Source: Streptomyces speibonae | GTDB lineage: Bacteria > Actinomycetota > Actinomycetes > Streptomycetales > Streptomycetaceae | DNA: 5,639 bases | NCBI GenBank assembly: GCA_000715605.1 | Contig: KL568522.1 | Span: 112,467-118,105 of the forward strand | Reading direction: 5' to 3' | In this document: positions 5,426 through 5,639 of the stretch, piece after piece | How the letters are laid out: every line of letters starts with the position of its first letter | Position numbering within the stretch: position 1 is the first letter of the stretch | Made by a program: the position numbers and the translations under genes | Notes under the pieces: model-generated | Told to the model about the DNA's origin: nothing | Seen by the model: the letters and a program-made list of their open reading frames with translations, nothing else | Database searches by the model: none

Positions 5426-5639
5426 ATGAATCTCCGGGAGAGGATCGAGCAGGCCGGGGATCTGCCGCCCGGCCTGGCGGCGGTCCTGGGGATCCTCGTG
5501 ATCGCCCTGCTCGTCGGAGTGGTGTGGGCCCTGCTGTGGCTGCCGGACCATACGAAGCTCAGGAGCCCTGCGGCGCGTGAGCGTGCGCGGCGCCGCAAGG
5601 AGAGCCGCAAGCGGCAGAGCAAGCTGCGTGCCCGCCGGG
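5426..5639 (+). CDS. Small single-helix membrane protein with basic tail (3' end outside window)
   Basis: ATG at 5426 is preceded by GGGAG with a 5-nt gap, and the frame is open for 71 codons to the window edge. The visible protein has a short polar N-terminus (MNLRERIEQAGDLPPG), one hydrophobic helix at about 17-40 (rich in Leu, Val, Ala and Trp, ending WLP), then a tail in which 15 of the 28 residues from 44 to 71 are Arg or Lys. By the positive-inside rule the basic tail should be cytoplasmic, placing the N-terminus outside. I recognise no family. Orientation is divergent from the response regulator, with the candidate operator between them, so shared regulation is possible. Codon use looks native. 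The strong ribosome binding site, the hydrophobic segment and the high G+C at third positions favour a real gene. Confidence 0.72.
   Translation, partial: MNLRERIEQAGDLPPGLAAVLGILVIALLVGVVWALLWLPDHTKLRSPAARERARRRKESRKRQSKLRARR

Noticed and set aside
5204..5551. 115-codon minus-strand frame across the divergent region
   Set aside because: It overlaps the well-supported start of the plus-strand membrane protein and the regulator promoter, is Pro/Arg-rich and has no ribosome binding site or motif.

Overview
The window looks like chromosomal DNA from a high-G+C actinomycete, most likely Streptomyces or a close relative. The base composition is very G+C-rich with G/C-dominated third codon positions, two genes start with GTG, Shine-Dalgarno sites are purine-rich, and the two-component pair resembles the streptomycete CseB/CseC envelope-stress system. 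No RNA gene, insertion sequence, CRISPR array or phage gene is visible.

Layout, left to right. (1) 2-244, plus strand: the C-terminal end of a MacB/LolD-type ABC transporter ATPase. (2) 318-1064, plus strand: a complete DJ-1/PfpI-family protein with a twin-arginine signal peptide, followed by a strong hairpin at 1076-1105. (3) 842-5217, minus strand, read right to left: OmpR-type response regulator, then sensor histidine kinase, then (after 180 bp) a serine-type D-Ala-D-Ala carboxypeptidase, then (after 6 bp) a three-helix membrane protein with an endonuclease/exonuclease/phosphatase (EEP) domain arranged like VanJ. (4) 5218-5425: a divergent intergenic region with an 11-bp tandem direct repeat (CCGATACAC twice) that looks like an operator for an OmpR-family regulator. 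(5) 5426 to the end, plus strand: the start of a small one-helix membrane protein with a very basic tail.

The minus-strand genes form a plausible cell-envelope unit. A sensor with an extracytoplasmic domain of about 100 residues and its regulator sit ahead of an enzyme that trims peptidoglycan stem peptides and of a predicted externally facing EEP enzyme of the kind linked in Streptomyces to teicoplanin resistance. This functional link is inferred from gene order and domain content.

The oddest structural point is at the 3' end of the EEP gene. Its conserved domain ends near position 1150, yet the frame stays open for about 100 more codons. It passes through the hairpin at 1076-1105 and then 223 bp antisense into the DJ-1/PfpI gene. 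Either the normal stop codon has been lost or the two convergent genes really overlap. All intergenic stretches are shorter than 300 bases.
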